Origin: an uncultured Dongia sp.
Lineage (GTDB): Bacteria; Pseudomonadota; Alphaproteobacteria; Dongiales; Dongiaceae
Reading direction: 5' to 3'
Assembly (NCBI RefSeq): GCF_936916975.1
Contig: NZ_CAKZGO010000022.1
Span: 62,001-126,000, forward strand
Length of the DNA stretch: 64,000 nucleotides
Under the pieces are notes generated by a model. That model had not been told where the DNA came from and searched no databases. It was given only the letters and a program-made list of their open reading frames with translations. Of this stretch, positions 27,688 through 37,664 are shown piece after piece. Position 1 is the first letter of the stretch. Each line of letters begins with the position of its first letter. A program made the translations under genes and the position numbers.

Positions 27688-28071
27688 TTACTGTGTGGGT
27701 TCGGGCGGTCCGATGACCTGTTCGACGGTTTTCAGCAGATCGGCCCGGGTGAAGGGCTTGGGCAAGACTGCTGCGGCCCCCAATTGCTGCGCCAGGTGCA
27801 GCACGTCCATCTGGTTCGTGCGGCCGCCGCCGGAAATGGCGATGATCGGCAAATTGGGGAAGGTGGCCCGGGCATTGAGGATCAGCTCGATGCCCTCCAT
27901 CTCGGGCATGATGATGTCGGTGATGATCAGGTTGACAGCCATGTGGTCGAGGCTGGCCAGGCCTTCTTTGGCGGCCCCGAAGGACAGGCATTGATAGCCG
28001 CTGCCGTCGAGCATGAATTCGATCATGCGCAGGATTCCGGGATCGTCGTCGATGACCAGTATCTTCTGCAT
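27688..28071 (-). CDS. single-domain response regulator
   Basis: A 127-residue CheY-like receiver with no output domain. The acidic pocket is DDD at residues 8-10, the phosphoacceptor D52 in IITDIIMPEMEG, and the conserved lysine K105 in VLPKPF. It begins 29 bases after the hybrid kinase stop, so it is very likely its partner. The start at 28071 is preferred because the receiver fold starts with MQKILVIDDD. Confidence 0.9.
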   Translation of the reverse strand: MQKILVIDDDPGILRMIEFMLDGSGYQCLSFGAAKEGLASLDHMAVNLIITDIIMPEMEGIELILNARATFPNLPIIAISGGGRTNQMDVLHLAQQLGAAAVLPKPFTRADLLKTVEQVIGPPEPTQ

Positions 28072-28100
28072 CCTCACTCCCTCAACTCTGCCCAATCTTC

Positions 28101-30710
28101 TTATGCGTCCAGGAGCGCCCGCAAGCGCTCGGCCAGTTCCTGACGGCGATAGGGCTTGCTCATCACCTGCAGATTGCTCTCCTTGGCGACACCATTCTTG
28201 ATAGCGGCCTCGGCGAAGCCGGTCACGAGCAAAATTCGCATGGGTGGATAGAGCTCTGTCACCTTGGCGGCAAGATCGAATCCGCTGAGACCTCCCGGCA
28301 TCACGACATCCGAGAACAGCAGATCGACGCTCGTGCCACGCGCCATGATGTCGAGTGCCTGCTTGGCATCCTCCGCCTCGATCACCTGATAGCCGAGGTC
28401 GATCAATTGACGTGCCGCCGTTTTGCGAACGGCCTCATTGTCGTCGACCAGCAGGATCGTCTCGCGCCCTTTCGGCAAGGCCGCGGGCTCCACCTCTGCC
28501 GTCTTCTGCACAGCTTCACCGGTGGCGCGTGGCAGATAGAGGTTGATCGTCGTCCCGTGGCCCACTTCGCTGTAGATTTTGAGGTGCCCGCCGGATTGCT
28601 TGGCAAAGCCAAAGGCCATGCTGAGGCCCAGGCCGGTGCCTTGGCCCGGCGCCTTGGTGGTGAAGAACGGCTCCATCACGCGACCAAGAATTTCCGGCGT
28701 GATACCCTCGCCGTTATCGGACAAGGCAATACGGATGTAATCGCCCGGTGTCACCTCAGCATTGGCGGCGGCATATTGCGCATCCAGCGTGGTGTTCTTC
28801 GCCTCGATGGTCAAGGTGCCGCCCTGCGGCATGGCATCGCGCGCGTTGATCGCAAAATTCAACAGCACGCTGTCCAATTGCCCGGGATCGACCAGGCAGG
28901 TCCACAGATCGTCGGCCGATTGATTGACGACCGAAATGCTTTCGCCCAATGTCCGCCGCAGCATGGTTGCCATCTGCGGCAGATGCTGCCGCAAATCAAT
29001 GATCTTCGGGTCGAGGGCTTGCCGCCGGGCAAAGGCCAGCATCTGCCGCGTCAGGGCGGCGCCCCGCAGGGCACCGTTAAGGGCTTCGTTGGCCAGCTCA
29101 ATATCGCCCGGCGCGCTGAGATGCGGCAGCAGCGAATCGATATTGCCGATGACGACGCTGAGCAGATTGTTGAAATCGTGCGCAACACCGCCGGTCAATT
29201 GGCCGACCGCCTCCATCTTCTGCGCCTGGCGCAAGGTCGCCTCGGTCGCCCGTAGATCTGTGATATCGCGGACCGCGCAAACATAGCCGAGGCCACGGCC
29301 GGCATCATCCTGGATCGGCTGGCCGTTGACCAGGACGGTCCGCGGCTCGCCGTTGATATCGGGCTTCCATTTGATCTCGACATTTGCCAGCGTCTCGCCG
29401 CGGATAACCCGGTAAAGCGGCCAATCGTAGGTGGGGAGCGGTTGCATCGCGTTGTCGAACACGACGCCAGTCTGCTGCACGATGTTCTGATACGACACTT
29501 TGTCCGACGGCAGGCCGGCCGCGCGGGCGGCGGCGTTGGAAAACACCAGCATCTTGTCGGAATCGAAAGCCAGGATGATTTCCGAGATGTTATCGAGCAC
29601 CGCTCGCATATATTGCTGCTGCTCGATGAGTTGCTGCTGATTCTTCTCCAGGGCCTGGGCCATGCTGTCGAGGCTGCGGGCGAGTGTGCCAAATTCACCG
29701 GCGTCATGATCAACACCGCTGCGCACCGAAAGATCGCCACCGGCGATGCGCGAGCTCAAATCGACCATGCTGCGGATCGGCCGGGATATCATCCGGGCGC
29801 TCGTCAAATAAGTGACGAGTGCTATCGCTGCGGCGATGCACAGCAGCAGAGCGATCTTGATGAGGGTATTTTGGTCGATCATGCGCATATCGGCGCCGAT
29901 CTCCAGGCCGATCGCAATGTAGATCGGCGCCGTGGTCGGCGAGCGCTGCAGTCTGAGGAGATGGAAAAGATCCGTATTGCCGTCAAGATCGGTGGTTTGC
30001 AGATCGGCCTGACCATCGATCTTTTGCAAGGCAGTAAAAAGGGGCGTGTCGGCGGCGGATTTGCCAGACCATTTTTCGCCGTCCGGATAGCGCGCCATGA
30101 CCAGGCCGGCTTCGTCGACCAGCGTAAAATCGGCGTTCTCCGGCAGTGCCTGCGCAACTTCGTGCTGTACGAACCAGTCAAGATCAATCGACGCATAGAC
30201 GATGCCGGTGATCTTGCCGGCACTGTCTTTCAGGGGCAGTGCGAAACCCAGTACTGGCCGCTTCGTCATCCTGCCGATTATATAATCACCAATGGTAAAG
30301 TCGCCGGTGGTGAGCGCGCGCTTGAACCAGGCGCGATCGGCATAATTATTGGCCTTGGCTTCAGGATTACTGGAACAGACGGCATTTGCCTCAGTGTCGA
30401 GGGCGTGGATGACGGAGTAGCGTGGTTGCGAATGCACGATTTCCGAGACAATTGCCGAGCAATCGGGCTCGATGCGATTGCGGACCTGCGGCACCCGGGC
30501 GAGCAGTTCCAGGAGTCCCTCGACATGGGAGATGAGTCGCTCCTGGGAATTCGTGATCGACCGCGCCACTTGCTGGCCCTGGCGCTGCGCCTCGTCGATC
30601 TGCTGCGAGCGCGCCGCGTAGACGTCATAGGCAATGATGAGGGCCGCCGGCAGGAGGACCAGCAGGATCATGACCAGCAGGCGATGGCGAAGGTCGAGGG
30701 CCCAGCGCAT
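28101..30710 (-). CDS. hybrid sensor histidine kinase with Cache, PAS and receiver domains
   Basis: An 869-residue membrane kinase. TM1 is about residues 13-29, followed by a large periplasmic double-Cache-like sensor (about 40-280), TM2 about 287-306, HAMP, then a PAS domain (about 370-490). The HisKA box is [19 protein letters not shown] with the phosphorylated histidine near residue 512. The ATPase has [16 protein letters not shown] and GTGLGLS. A C-terminal receiver holds [12 protein letters not shown]. The short spacing to the response regulator implies a phosphorelay. The ligand is unknown. Confidence 0.93.
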   Translation of the reverse strand: MRWALDLRHRLLVMILLVLLPAALIIAYDVYAARSQQIDEAQRQGQQVARSITNSQERLISHVEGLLELLARVPQVRNRIEPDCSAIVSEIVHSQPRYSVIHALDTEANAVCSSNPEAKANNYADRAWFKRALTTGDFTIGDYIIGRMTKRPVLGFALPLKDSAGKITGIVYASIDLDWFVQHEVAQALPENADFTLVDEAGLVMARYPDGEKWSGKSAADTPLFTALQKIDGQADLQTTDLDGNTDLFHLLRLQRSPTTAPIYIAIGLEIGADMRMIDQNTLIKIALLLCIAAAIALVTYLTSARMISRPIRSMVDLSSRIAGGDLSVRSGVDHDAGEFGTLARSLDSMAQALEKNQQQLIEQQQYMRAVLDNISEIILAFDSDKMLVFSNAAARAAGLPSDKVSYQNIVQQTGVVFDNAMQPLPTYDWPLYRVIRGETLANVEIKWKPDINGEPRTVLVNGQPIQDDAGRGLGYVCAVRDITDLRATEATLRQAQKMEAVGQLTGGVAHDFNNLLSVVIGNIDSLLPHLSAPGDIELANEALNGALRGAALTRQMLAFARRQALDPKIIDLRQHLPQMATMLRRTLGESISVVNQSADDLWTCLVDPGQLDSVLLNFAINARDAMPQGGTLTIEAKNTTLDAQYAAANAEVTPGDYIRIALSDNGEGITPEILGRVMEPFFTTKAPGQGTGLGLSMAFGFAKQSGGHLKIYSEVGHGTTINLYLPRATGEAVQKTAEVEPAALPKGRETILLVDDNEAVRKTAARQLIDLGYQVIEAEDAKQALDIMARGTSVDLLFSDVVMPGGLSGFDLAAKVTELYPPMRILLVTGFAEAAIKNGVAKESNLQVMSKPYRRQELAERLRALLDA

Positions 30711-30958
30711 TCAAGAGTTTCCTTATCGTGCAGGGGTGCCAATTATAGGTGTAGCTTTCCAGAGGCCCAACATCATTCAATGTGTTCGGGGCGAACATTC
30801 AAAGATGGCAACTAGTTGCATCGAATTGGATAAGTGGCGCTGATAACCAAGATTGGAATAAAAGCCCAATTCGCCCAGAATAGCCGTCGTTCGGCGGAAG
30901 TTCACACCGGGCTAAGCGGAACGGCGACAATCCATAAGGGCTCGGCAAGGGAGACCAG

Positions 30959-32170
30959 GTGTTGAACGAGACTGTCATTTCCAAGCAGGCTGAAAAGCGA
31001 CAGACGAATCGGCTCAGGTCACGGTTGCCGCTCCGGAAGATCGCACTTGCGGTGCTGGTGGTCATCACGATCTTGCCCGCCGCGATCGTTGCCAAGGCAG
31101 AAGACGATCAGCTGTCACCCTGCAATGCTGTCGCTTCCTATCTCAGAAACTATGCCGACAATCACCCTGATGCTTCGACGAGCGAGCAACTGTTTCCCCA
31201 CAACGCGCTGGAAGCTCCGGAGAGCGGTGCGCAGATAGGCTTTATGCGACCGACCGACCATGCTTCCTTGGATGAGGTCGAAACGGCACTTGCGCCAATC
31301 AAGTTCGATCAGGCGGCCAGGGAGTTCATGGAAAGCGTCTATTTGGACACCACCAAGGGCTGGTCGATGATCGACGCCAGGTCGTTGGGTGACCGAGTGG
31401 TGCTGTATCAGATGGGCGGGTCCGCATCCTGCTATGTGCCTGCGATCTTCGATACCAGCGGCGGCGTATTCAGACCGGCCTATTCCGGCGGCGTGGAAGA
31501 GGGCGATGTTTGCGATGGCTTTGGCACGATGTTCGGTGTCCTGCGTGTTGGAGAGTTTGCCTACCCCACGCTGTCGAGCGTGCCCAACGAAAGTGTCGCC
31601 TATCAGTCCAAAATCGAAATTCTGCCGCGGAACGGGGCCAATATCGGCTCGGGGATGGGACAGTGCCGTGTCGAGATCAGGTTCCGCGAGAGTCTGGCTG
31701 AAACGGTGTGGGATTTGTCGGCGACAGAAGATCGCAATCTGGCCGAACGGCTGAGAGAACTGCTCCTGCCGCTGGACACTGACCTGCGGAACGGGAAAGC
31801 CTTGAATGTCCTGCTAAAGGATTATCTTGCGAAGCCAACCGGACCTGGATCGTCGGACCGGTTCCAGCGGCTGGCGGCGTGGAATGATCCGTCAACCCAG
31901 CCGGCTGATTTGCTGACCCATGATGAGGCGATCGCGCTGGTAGATACCCTTCAGAGTGGCGGTTGGACCATCGGCGGAAAGTACCTGGCGCTGGAAATGG
32001 CCGGCATGAAAATCATCATCGTCGCTGGTGAGCGAGAATTGGGCTGGCGTACGACGGGCTACACCTCGCTGGCAGCCTGGAAATGGACGGATCAAGGCGC
32101 GGTGCCGTTGCTCGATGCGGATTTCTTGATCCGCGGCGCAAAGCCGGAGATCATGGTTTTCGGTCAATGA
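30959..32170 (+). CDS. exported hypothetical protein
   Basis: A 403-residue protein matching no family I know. Basic N-terminal residues precede a hydrophobic segment (KIALAVLVVITILPAAIVAKA, about residues 27-46), so it is exported or anchored with most of the chain outside. Cysteines are few (SPCNAV, SCYVPAIF, DVCDGFG, MGQCRV) and could form disulfides. The GTG start follows GGGAG. Its base composition looks somewhat less GC-rich than its neighbours. It starts 248 bases from the divergent kinase gene and ends 31 bases before moxR. Confidence 0.55.
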   Translation: MLNETVISKQAEKRQTNRLRSRLPLRKIALAVLVVITILPAAIVAKAEDDQLSPCNAVASYLRNYADNHPDASTSEQLFPHNALEAPESGAQIGFMRPTDHASLDEVETALAPIKFDQAAREFMESVYLDTTKGWSMIDARSLGDRVVLYQMGGSASCYVPAIFDTSGGVFRPAYSGGVEEGDVCDGFGTMFGVLRVGEFAYPTLSSVPNESVAYQSKIEILPRNGANIGSGMGQCRVEIRFRESLAETVWDLSATEDRNLAERLRELLLPLDTDLRNGKALNVLLKDYLAKPTGPGSSDRFQRLAAWNDPSTQPADLLTHDEAIALVDTLQSGGWTIGGKYLALEMAGMKIIIVAGERELGWRTTGYTSLAAWKWTDQGAVPLLDADFLIRGAKPEIMVFGQ

Positions 32171-32201
32171 TAGAATTTCTAACGAAGCAGGATACCCATT
32201 C

Positions 32202-33056
32202 ATGAGCAAAGCCGTGAAATTCACCGGCACCGAGAGCTACATCACGACGCGCGATCTGGAGATTGCGGTGAATGCCGCCATGACTCTGGAGCGGCCGCTG
32301 CTGGTGAAGGGTGAGCCCGGCACGGGCAAGACGGTGCTGGCGCGGGAAGTGGCGACGGCCCTGGGTATGCCGCTCATCGAATGGCATGTGAAATCCACCA
32401 CCAAAGCCGCGCAGGGACTCTATGAATATGACGCAGTGGCGCGGCTGCGCGATGGGCAATTGGGCGAGGCCAAGGTCCATGACATCGCCAACTACATCGT
32501 GCGCGGCAAATTGTGGGAGGCCTTCACGGCGGACAGCCAGGTCGTGCTGCTGATCGACGAGATCGACAAGGCGGATATCGAATTCCCCAACGATCTGCTG
32601 CAGGAACTCGACCGCATGGAATTCTTCGTCTACGAGACCAAGGAGGTCGTGAAGGCGAAGGTCCGGCCGCTAGTGATCATCACCTCCAACAATGAGAAGG
32701 AATTGCCGGACGCCTTCTTGCGCCGCTGCTTCTTCCATTTCATCCGCTTCCCCGACCGTACCACGATGGAGCGGATCGTCGCCTCGCATTACCCCAACAT
32801 CAAACACGATCTGGTGCGCGAGGCCTTGAACCTGTTCTTCGATATCCGCGAGGTGCCGGGTTTGAAGAAGAAGCCAGCGACATCGGAGCTGCTCGACTGG
32901 CTGAAACTTCTCATGGTCGACGACATCCCGGCGGAAATCCTGAAATCCAACGACCCGAAGCTGGTCGTGCCACCGCTTTACGGCGCGCTCCTCAAGAACG
33001 AGCAGGACGTGCACCTCTTCGAGCGGGTGGCGTTCCTGGCGCGGCGGGGACAATAG
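32202..33056 (+). CDS. MoxR-family AAA+ ATPase
   Basis: A 284-residue MoxR ATPase, thought to act as a chaperone or insertase in maturing a partner complex. Walker A is GEPGTGKT at residues 37-44, Walker B about 110-118 (VVLLIDEIDKAD), and an arginine finger candidate lies in DAFLRRCFFH. The WHVKSTTKAAQGLYEYD segment is of the CoxD-like branch. It lies six bases upstream of the VWA gene, the standard MoxR/VWA pairing; no carbon-monoxide dehydrogenase genes are nearby. Confidence 0.93.
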   Translation: MSKAVKFTGTESYITTRDLEIAVNAAMTLERPLLVKGEPGTGKTVLAREVATALGMPLIEWHVKSTTKAAQGLYEYDAVARLRDGQLGEAKVHDIANYIVRGKLWEAFTADSQVVLLIDEIDKADIEFPNDLLQELDRMEFFVYETKEVVKAKVRPLVIITSNNEKELPDAFLRRCFFHFIRFPDRTTMERIVASHYPNIKHDLVREALNLFFDIREVPGLKKKPATSELLDWLKLLMVDDIPAEILKSNDPKLVVPPLYGALLKNEQDVHLFERVAFLARRGQ

Positions 33057-33062
33057 GTCGTC

Positions 33063-34247
33063 ATGTTCGCCGGCTTCATCACATCTTTGCGCAATGAAGG
33101 TGTCCTGGTCTCGCTGACCGAGTATCTCACCCTATTGAAGGCGATGAAGCATCAGGTGGCGGTTCTCGATGTCGAGGATTTCTATTATCTGGCGCGCGCG
33201 ACCCTGGTGAAGGATGAGCGGCTGGTCGACCGCTTCGACCGGGTCTTCGCGCTCTATTTCCAGGGGATCGCCAGCATCTCCGAAGATCTGCTGGCGGAGA
33301 TCCCGGATGAATGGCTGAAGAAGCTGGCCGAGAAGTACCTGTCGCCCGAGGAAATGGCAGCCATTCAGGGGTTGGGTGGGTTCGAGAAACTGATGGAGAC
33401 CCTGCGCGAAAGACTGCAGGAGCAGAAGGGCCGGCATCAGGGCGGGTCGAAATGGATCGGCACCGCCGGCACCTCGCCCTTCGGCGCCTATGGCTACAAT
33501 CCGGAAGGCGTGCGGATCGGCCAGAAGGAATCGCGCCATCGCCGTGCGGTCAAGGTCTGGGACAAGCGCGAGTTCAGGGATCTCGATGGCGAGGTGGAGC
33601 TTGGCACACGCGGCATCAAGCTGGCGCTGCGCCGCCTGCGCCGCTGGGGACGCGAAGGCGAGGCCAATGAACTAGATCTGGGCGGCACAATCCGCGCGAC
33701 GGCTGCCAATGGCGGCGTGCTGGATCTCCATCTGCGCCCCGAGCGGCGCAACAAGGTGAAGGTGCTTCTCCTCCTCGATATCGGTGGGTCGATGGACGAC
33801 CATATCGAGGAATCGGCACAGCTCTTCTCAGCGGCGAAATCCGAGTTCAAGCATCTTGAGACCTTCTATTTTCACAACTGCCCCTATGAAAAGCTGTGGC
33901 GCTCGAACCGGCGGCGCCATGACGACTTCACCCCGACCACCCAGGTCATGAACACTTATGGACCGGATTGGTGTCTCATCATCGTCGGCGACGCCACCAT
34001 GAGTCCCTATGAGATCAGCCATGCCGGCGGCTCCGTTGAGCATTGGAATGAAGAATCCGGCGCGGTGTGGATGGGGCGGCTGCTGAAGCACTATCCGAAA
34101 TCCGCCTGGATCAACCCCAGGGACACGCAGCATTGGGGCTATACGGCATCGCTCAAATTGCTGAAGCAGATGATGGGGGAGCGCATGTTTCCGCTCACGC
34201 TGGATGGGCTAGACGGCGCGCTGAAGGAGTTGCGGCGTCCGCACTAA
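33063..34247 (+). CDS. VWA-domain protein, CoxE-like
   Basis: A 394-residue protein with a C-terminal von Willebrand A domain. The metal site reads D239-I-G-G-S243, so the first serine of the usual DxSxS is a glycine. Later family segments include FYFHNCPYEKLW and WCLIIVGDATMSPYEI. The N-terminal half is helical and charged. It probably works with the MoxR ATPase just upstream. Its end overlaps the convergent J-domain gene by four bases. Confidence 0.88.
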   Translation: MFAGFITSLRNEGVLVSLTEYLTLLKAMKHQVAVLDVEDFYYLARATLVKDERLVDRFDRVFALYFQGIASISEDLLAEIPDEWLKKLAEKYLSPEEMAAIQGLGGFEKLMETLRERLQEQKGRHQGGSKWIGTAGTSPFGAYGYNPEGVRIGQKESRHRRAVKVWDKREFRDLDGEVELGTRGIKLALRRLRRWGREGEANELDLGGTIRATAANGGVLDLHLRPERRNKVKVLLLLDIGGSMDDHIEESAQLFSAAKSEFKHLETFYFHNCPYEKLWRSNRRRHDDFTPTTQVMNTYGPDWCLIIVGDATMSPYEISHAGGSVEHWNEESGAVWMGRLLKHYPKSAWINPRDTQHWGYTASLKLLKQMMGERMFPLTLDGLDGALKELRRPH

Positions 34248-34705
34248 TCGTCGCTCTTGCCGCGCAGCTTCTTGATCTTGGCATAGGCTTCGTTGGTTTG
34301 CGCCGCCATGCGGTTGGCGAGCTGCACGAAATCGGGCGGCAGGTTCATCGCGCCGATGCTGTCGGGATGCACCGGGGCAATCGCCTTGTGATAGGCGGCC
34401 TTCACCTCCGCATCGGATGCTGTTTCCGAGACGCCCAGGATATCGTAAGGGCTGCGGGTGGGACGCGTGCCGGTCTCCATGGGCACGATGCGGCGGATCG
34501 CTTCCTTGCGGATGATCTCGGTCGTGCCATCGGCAGCCTCGAAGGGCAGGAACATGCGGTTGTCATTGAGCGTGTCGCTGACGCGAGTATTGGGCGCCAC
34601 GAACAGTGCCATCAGCCGCTCGATGCCGTCATCCAGCTCGATCCGCATGAGGATCTTGTGGCGGGTCTTCTTCGTTTGCGAATTATCGAACATCCGGCTC
34701 TGCAA
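34244..34705 (-). CDS. J-domain (DnaJ-like) protein
   Basis: A 153-residue protein with a C-terminal J domain (about residues 88-150). The HPD motif is intact (PVHPDSIG) and the helix I pattern SPYDILGVSETASDAEVKAAYH is clear. The first 85 residues hold a domain of unknown role beginning near RHKILMRIELDDG. J domains stimulate Hsp70 ATPase, so it probably recruits DnaK to a specific client. Start is uncertain: a TTG at 34705 or the ATG at 34693. Confidence 0.85.
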   Translation of the reverse strand: MQSRMFDNSQTKKTRHKILMRIELDDGIERLMALFVAPNTRVSDTLNDNRMFLPFEAADGTTEIIRKEAIRRIVPMETGTRPTRSPYDILGVSETASDAEVKAAYHKAIAPVHPDSIGAMNLPPDFVQLANRMAAQTNEAYAKIKKLRGKSDD

Positions 34706-34769
34706 CCATTGATGAGGCGAGAATCGAGAGTGTCGCTAAATGGTTAAAAAAGAGTGGAGAGTCGCTTGA

Positions 34770-35402
34770 CTAGGCGGGCCGGCGTGCGAAGGCCAGTGCC
34801 ACGCCCAGGCCGCACATCAGGGCACCGGAGGCGCGCTGGGCGCGCTTCATCCATTGCGGCCGCGACAGCAGGCCGCGCCGGATCTTTCCCGCGAACACGG
34901 CGATGACGATGTCGGGGGTGGTGTTGAGGGTCACCGAGATAGCGCCGAGGATGATGAATTGCAGCGCCACATTGCCTCGCGCCGGATCGACGAATTGCGT
35001 CACGAAGGCCAGGAAGAAGGCAGCGGTCTTCGGGTTGAACATCTCGACGAAGATGCCTTCGACGAAGGCGCGCCGGCAGCCGGCGGGCTTCACCTCGATA
35101 TTGGAGAGATCGAACCCGGCCTGGCGCCAGGTGCGGATGCCCAGCCAGACGAGATAGACGGCGCCGACCAGCTTCAGCGCCGTGAAGATGTTGGCGCTGG
35201 CCATCAGAATCGCCGTAACGCCGATGGCGCCGCCGATGACATGCACAAAACCACCCAACGCCGTGCCGAAGCTGGAGGCAAGGCCTTCCGCGCGACCGCC
35301 GGAGATGGAGCGTGCTGCGACATAGAGCATGCCAGGGCCCGGCGTCACGGCAAGTGCTGTCGCCGCCACCAGGAAGATCATCAGCTGAACCGGGTCGAAC
35401 AT
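34770..35402 (-). CDS. LysE/RhtB-family exporter
   Basis: A 210-residue exporter with about six helices and the signature LAVTPGPGMLYVAARSISGG near the N terminus. ATG at 35402 is chosen over GTG at 35411 because AGGGAG lies seven bases before it. It starts 12 bases after the gshA stop, so it is probably in the same transcript; a role in exporting an amino acid or thiol derivative is conceivable but unproven. Confidence 0.88.
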   Translation of the reverse strand: MFDPVQLMIFLVAATALAVTPGPGMLYVAARSISGGRAEGLASSFGTALGGFVHVIGGAIGVTAILMASANIFTALKLVGAVYLVWLGIRTWRQAGFDLSNIEVKPAGCRRAFVEGIFVEMFNPKTAAFFLAFVTQFVDPARGNVALQFIILGAISVTLNTTPDIVIAVFAGKIRRGLLSRPQWMKRAQRASGALMCGLGVALAFARRPA

Positions 35403-35414
35403 GGGCGACACTCC

Positions 35415-36779
35415 CTAGTACGCAAACTCCGAATAGACCGGGTCGACGCTGCCGCCCCATTTGCCGTGATAGAGATCGAGCTTCAGCTCGGCCGGCGTCT
35501 TGCCGCTGTCGGCGATGATCTGCAGCGGGTTGAGGAAACCGGATTCATCCATGCCGCCCAGATCGGTGGCGCCGCGTTGCTGCAGGCCAGCCCGCGCGAT
35601 GGCCAGAACCTCGAGCGCGATATCGCGCACCGTGCGGCCGCGGAACGGCGTCTTCAAGGCGAGACGCGGCACGTCGGCGCGCAACTGTTCATGTTCCGCA
35701 ATGGTCCAATCCTTGACCAAATCCCAGGCCGCATCGAGGGCTGTCTGGTCGTAGAGGAGACCGACCCACAAAGCAGGGAGCGCGCACAGGCGCTCCCACG
35801 GGCCACCATCGGCGCCGCGCATTTCCAGGAACTTCTTCAACCGCACTTCGGGGAAGGCGGTGGTCATGTGATCGGCCCAATCGCCGGTGGTGGGAATCTG
35901 GCCGGGCAAAGCCGGCAGCTTGCCCTGGAGGAAATCGCGGAAGGATTGGCCGGAGGCATCGAGATATTCGCCGTCGCGATAGACGAAATACATCGGCACA
36001 TCGAGCAGGTAATCGACATAGCGCTCGAAGCTCATGCCCTCTTCGAAGACGAAGGGCAGGATGCCGCAACGATCAGGATCGGTATCGGTCCAGATGTGGC
36101 TGCGATAGCTGAGGAACCCGTTGGGCTTACCTTCGGTGAAGGGCGAATCGGCAAAGAGCGCGGTCGCGATCGGCTGCAGTGCCAGCGAGGTGCGAAACTT
36201 CTTCACCATGTCGGCTTCGGAGGAGTAGTCGAGATTGACCTGCACGGTGCAGGTGCGCAGCATCATGTCGAGACCGAGCTTGCCGACCTTGGGCATGTAA
36301 TCGCCCATGATCTTGTAGCGGCCCTTGGGCATCCACGAGATATCGGCACGCGACCATTTGGGATCGAAACCCATGCCGAGGACGCCGATGCCGAGTTCCT
36401 CGGAGATCGTCTTCACCTGCTTCAGGTGCTGGCCGACCTCGCGGCAGGTTTCATGAATGGTCTTGAGCGGCGCGCCGGACAATTCGAACTGGCCGCCGGG
36501 TTCCAGCGTGATGCTCTCGCCATTCTGCGACATGGCGATGATCTTGCCGTGTTCCTCGATCGGCTCCCAGCCGAAACGCTTCAGGCCTTCGAGCAGGGCG
36601 CCGATGCCGTTGGGCGCCTCATAGCTCACGCGGCGCAGCGACTTCAGGTCATAGACGAATTTTTCGTGCTCGGTGCCGATGCGCCAATCCGCCTTGGGCT
36701 TGTTGCCCTCGGCAATGTACTCGACGAGCTGGCGCTTTGCCGTCACTGGCTCGCCGCGCGATTTGGGCGGTGCTGACAC
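35415..36779 (-). CDS. gshA: glutamate--cysteine ligase, plant/alphaproteobacterial type
   Basis: A 454-residue ligase that forms gamma-glutamylcysteine, the first step of glutathione synthesis. It belongs to the class shared by alphaproteobacteria and plants. Signature segments are [43 protein letters not shown] and [18 protein letters not shown]. The GTG start at 36779 has GGGGGAA upstream. Transcription seems to continue from rsmE (26 bases) through to the LysE exporter. Confidence 0.95.
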   Translation of the reverse strand: MSAPPKSRGEPVTAKRQLVEYIAEGNKPKADWRIGTEHEKFVYDLKSLRRVSYEAPNGIGALLEGLKRFGWEPIEEHGKIIAMSQNGESITLEPGGQFELSGAPLKTIHETCREVGQHLKQVKTISEELGIGVLGMGFDPKWSRADISWMPKGRYKIMGDYMPKVGKLGLDMMLRTCTVQVNLDYSSEADMVKKFRTSLALQPIATALFADSPFTEGKPNGFLSYRSHIWTDTDPDRCGILPFVFEEGMSFERYVDYLLDVPMYFVYRDGEYLDASGQSFRDFLQGKLPALPGQIPTTGDWADHMTTAFPEVRLKKFLEMRGADGGPWERLCALPALWVGLLYDQTALDAAWDLVKDWTIAEHEQLRADVPRLALKTPFRGRTVRDIALEVLAIARAGLQQRGATDLGGMDESGFLNPLQIIADSGKTPAELKLDLYHGKWGGSVDPVYSEFAY

Positions 36780-36805
36780 GATGTTCCCCCTCAGTACGAC
36801 GTTCC

Positions 36806-37588
36806 TCAGGTCGGCAACTGACCGATCGGCAAGAGTGGTGCCGGTGGCCGCAGAGCGCCGTCGCCCAGGATGCTTTGAAAGACCGCCAGCGCTGTGAGCG
36901 CCGCGGTATCGGCACGCAGGATTCTTGGTCCCAGGCCAACGGGGGTAACAAATGGCAGATTTGAGAGGAGGTCAAGCTCGGAACGCGCAAAACCCCCTTC
37001 TGGCCCGCAAAGTATCGCCCATGCGTTAGAAATACTCACAGTGCCCTTGAGGTCATTGAGGGCCTCGGCGATGGGTGCTGCCGGTCCGGCTTCGGCGCAG
37101 AGGATCAAGCGCCGGGCCGGATCCCAGCTTCGCAACAAATCCGGCAGGGATAACGGCACGCGAATCTCGGGCAAGGTCAGGCGTTCGGTCTGTTCGGCGG
37201 CCTCGATTGCATTGGCGGCCAGGCGTTCCAGATTGAGCCGGGTCGATGCGGTGTGCTGCGTGAAGACCGGCTGGAATGCCGCCGCACCTAGTTCGGTCGC
37301 CTTCTCGACCAGGAAATCGATGGCGTCCTTTTTCAACGGCGCAAAGCACAGCCATATATCGGGGACGCTCATCTGCGGCCGGCGCAGGGCGCCCACGCGC
37401 AGCTCCACCTGGCGTTTCGACACCTCGCCGATCTCGGCGTTGAACTCGCCGTCGCGGCCGTTGAACAGGATGATGGGATCGCCCGCCTGCCGCCGCATCA
37501 CATTGCGCAGATAATGCGCGGCCCGTTCCTCCGCCGCAAAGACGTGGTCCGGTTTCAGTTCGACGGGGACGTAGAGGCGTGGGATCAT
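36806..37588 (-). CDS. rsmE: 16S rRNA m3U1498 methyltransferase RsmE
   Basis: A 260-residue SPOUT-class methyltransferase acting on U1498 of 16S rRNA. It starts [11 protein letters not shown], has the RNA-binding PUA-like N-terminal domain ([20 protein letters not shown]) and the knot motif [15 protein letters not shown] near the C terminus. ATG at 37588 is preferred because family members begin there; the open frame upstream runs into the intergenic region with ubiA. It heads the rsmE-gshA-LysE group and is divergent from ubiA. Confidence 0.94.
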   Translation of the reverse strand: MIPRLYVPVELKPDHVFAAEERAAHYLRNVMRRQAGDPIILFNGRDGEFNAEIGEVSKRQVELRVGALRRPQMSVPDIWLCFAPLKKDAIDFLVEKATELGAAAFQPVFTQHTASTRLNLERLAANAIEAAEQTERLTLPEIRVPLSLPDLLRSWDPARRLILCAEAGPAAPIAEALNDLKGTVSISNAWAILCGPEGGFARSELDLLSNLPFVTPVGLGPRILRADTAALTALAVFQSILGDGALRPPAPLLPIGQLPT

Positions 37589-37664
37589 GTTCTTGAACGA
37601 TTCTGAAGTGGCAACTAGGGTCGCGGGCGTGAGCGTAACCCCAAACGGTGGATAAGACGACGTT

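Noticed and set aside
34854-36776. Very long open frame on the + strand opposite LysE and gshA
   Set aside because: It lies antisense to two well-supported genes. Its product has the repetitive, charged composition typical of a GC-rich antisense frame, and there is no ribosome site.
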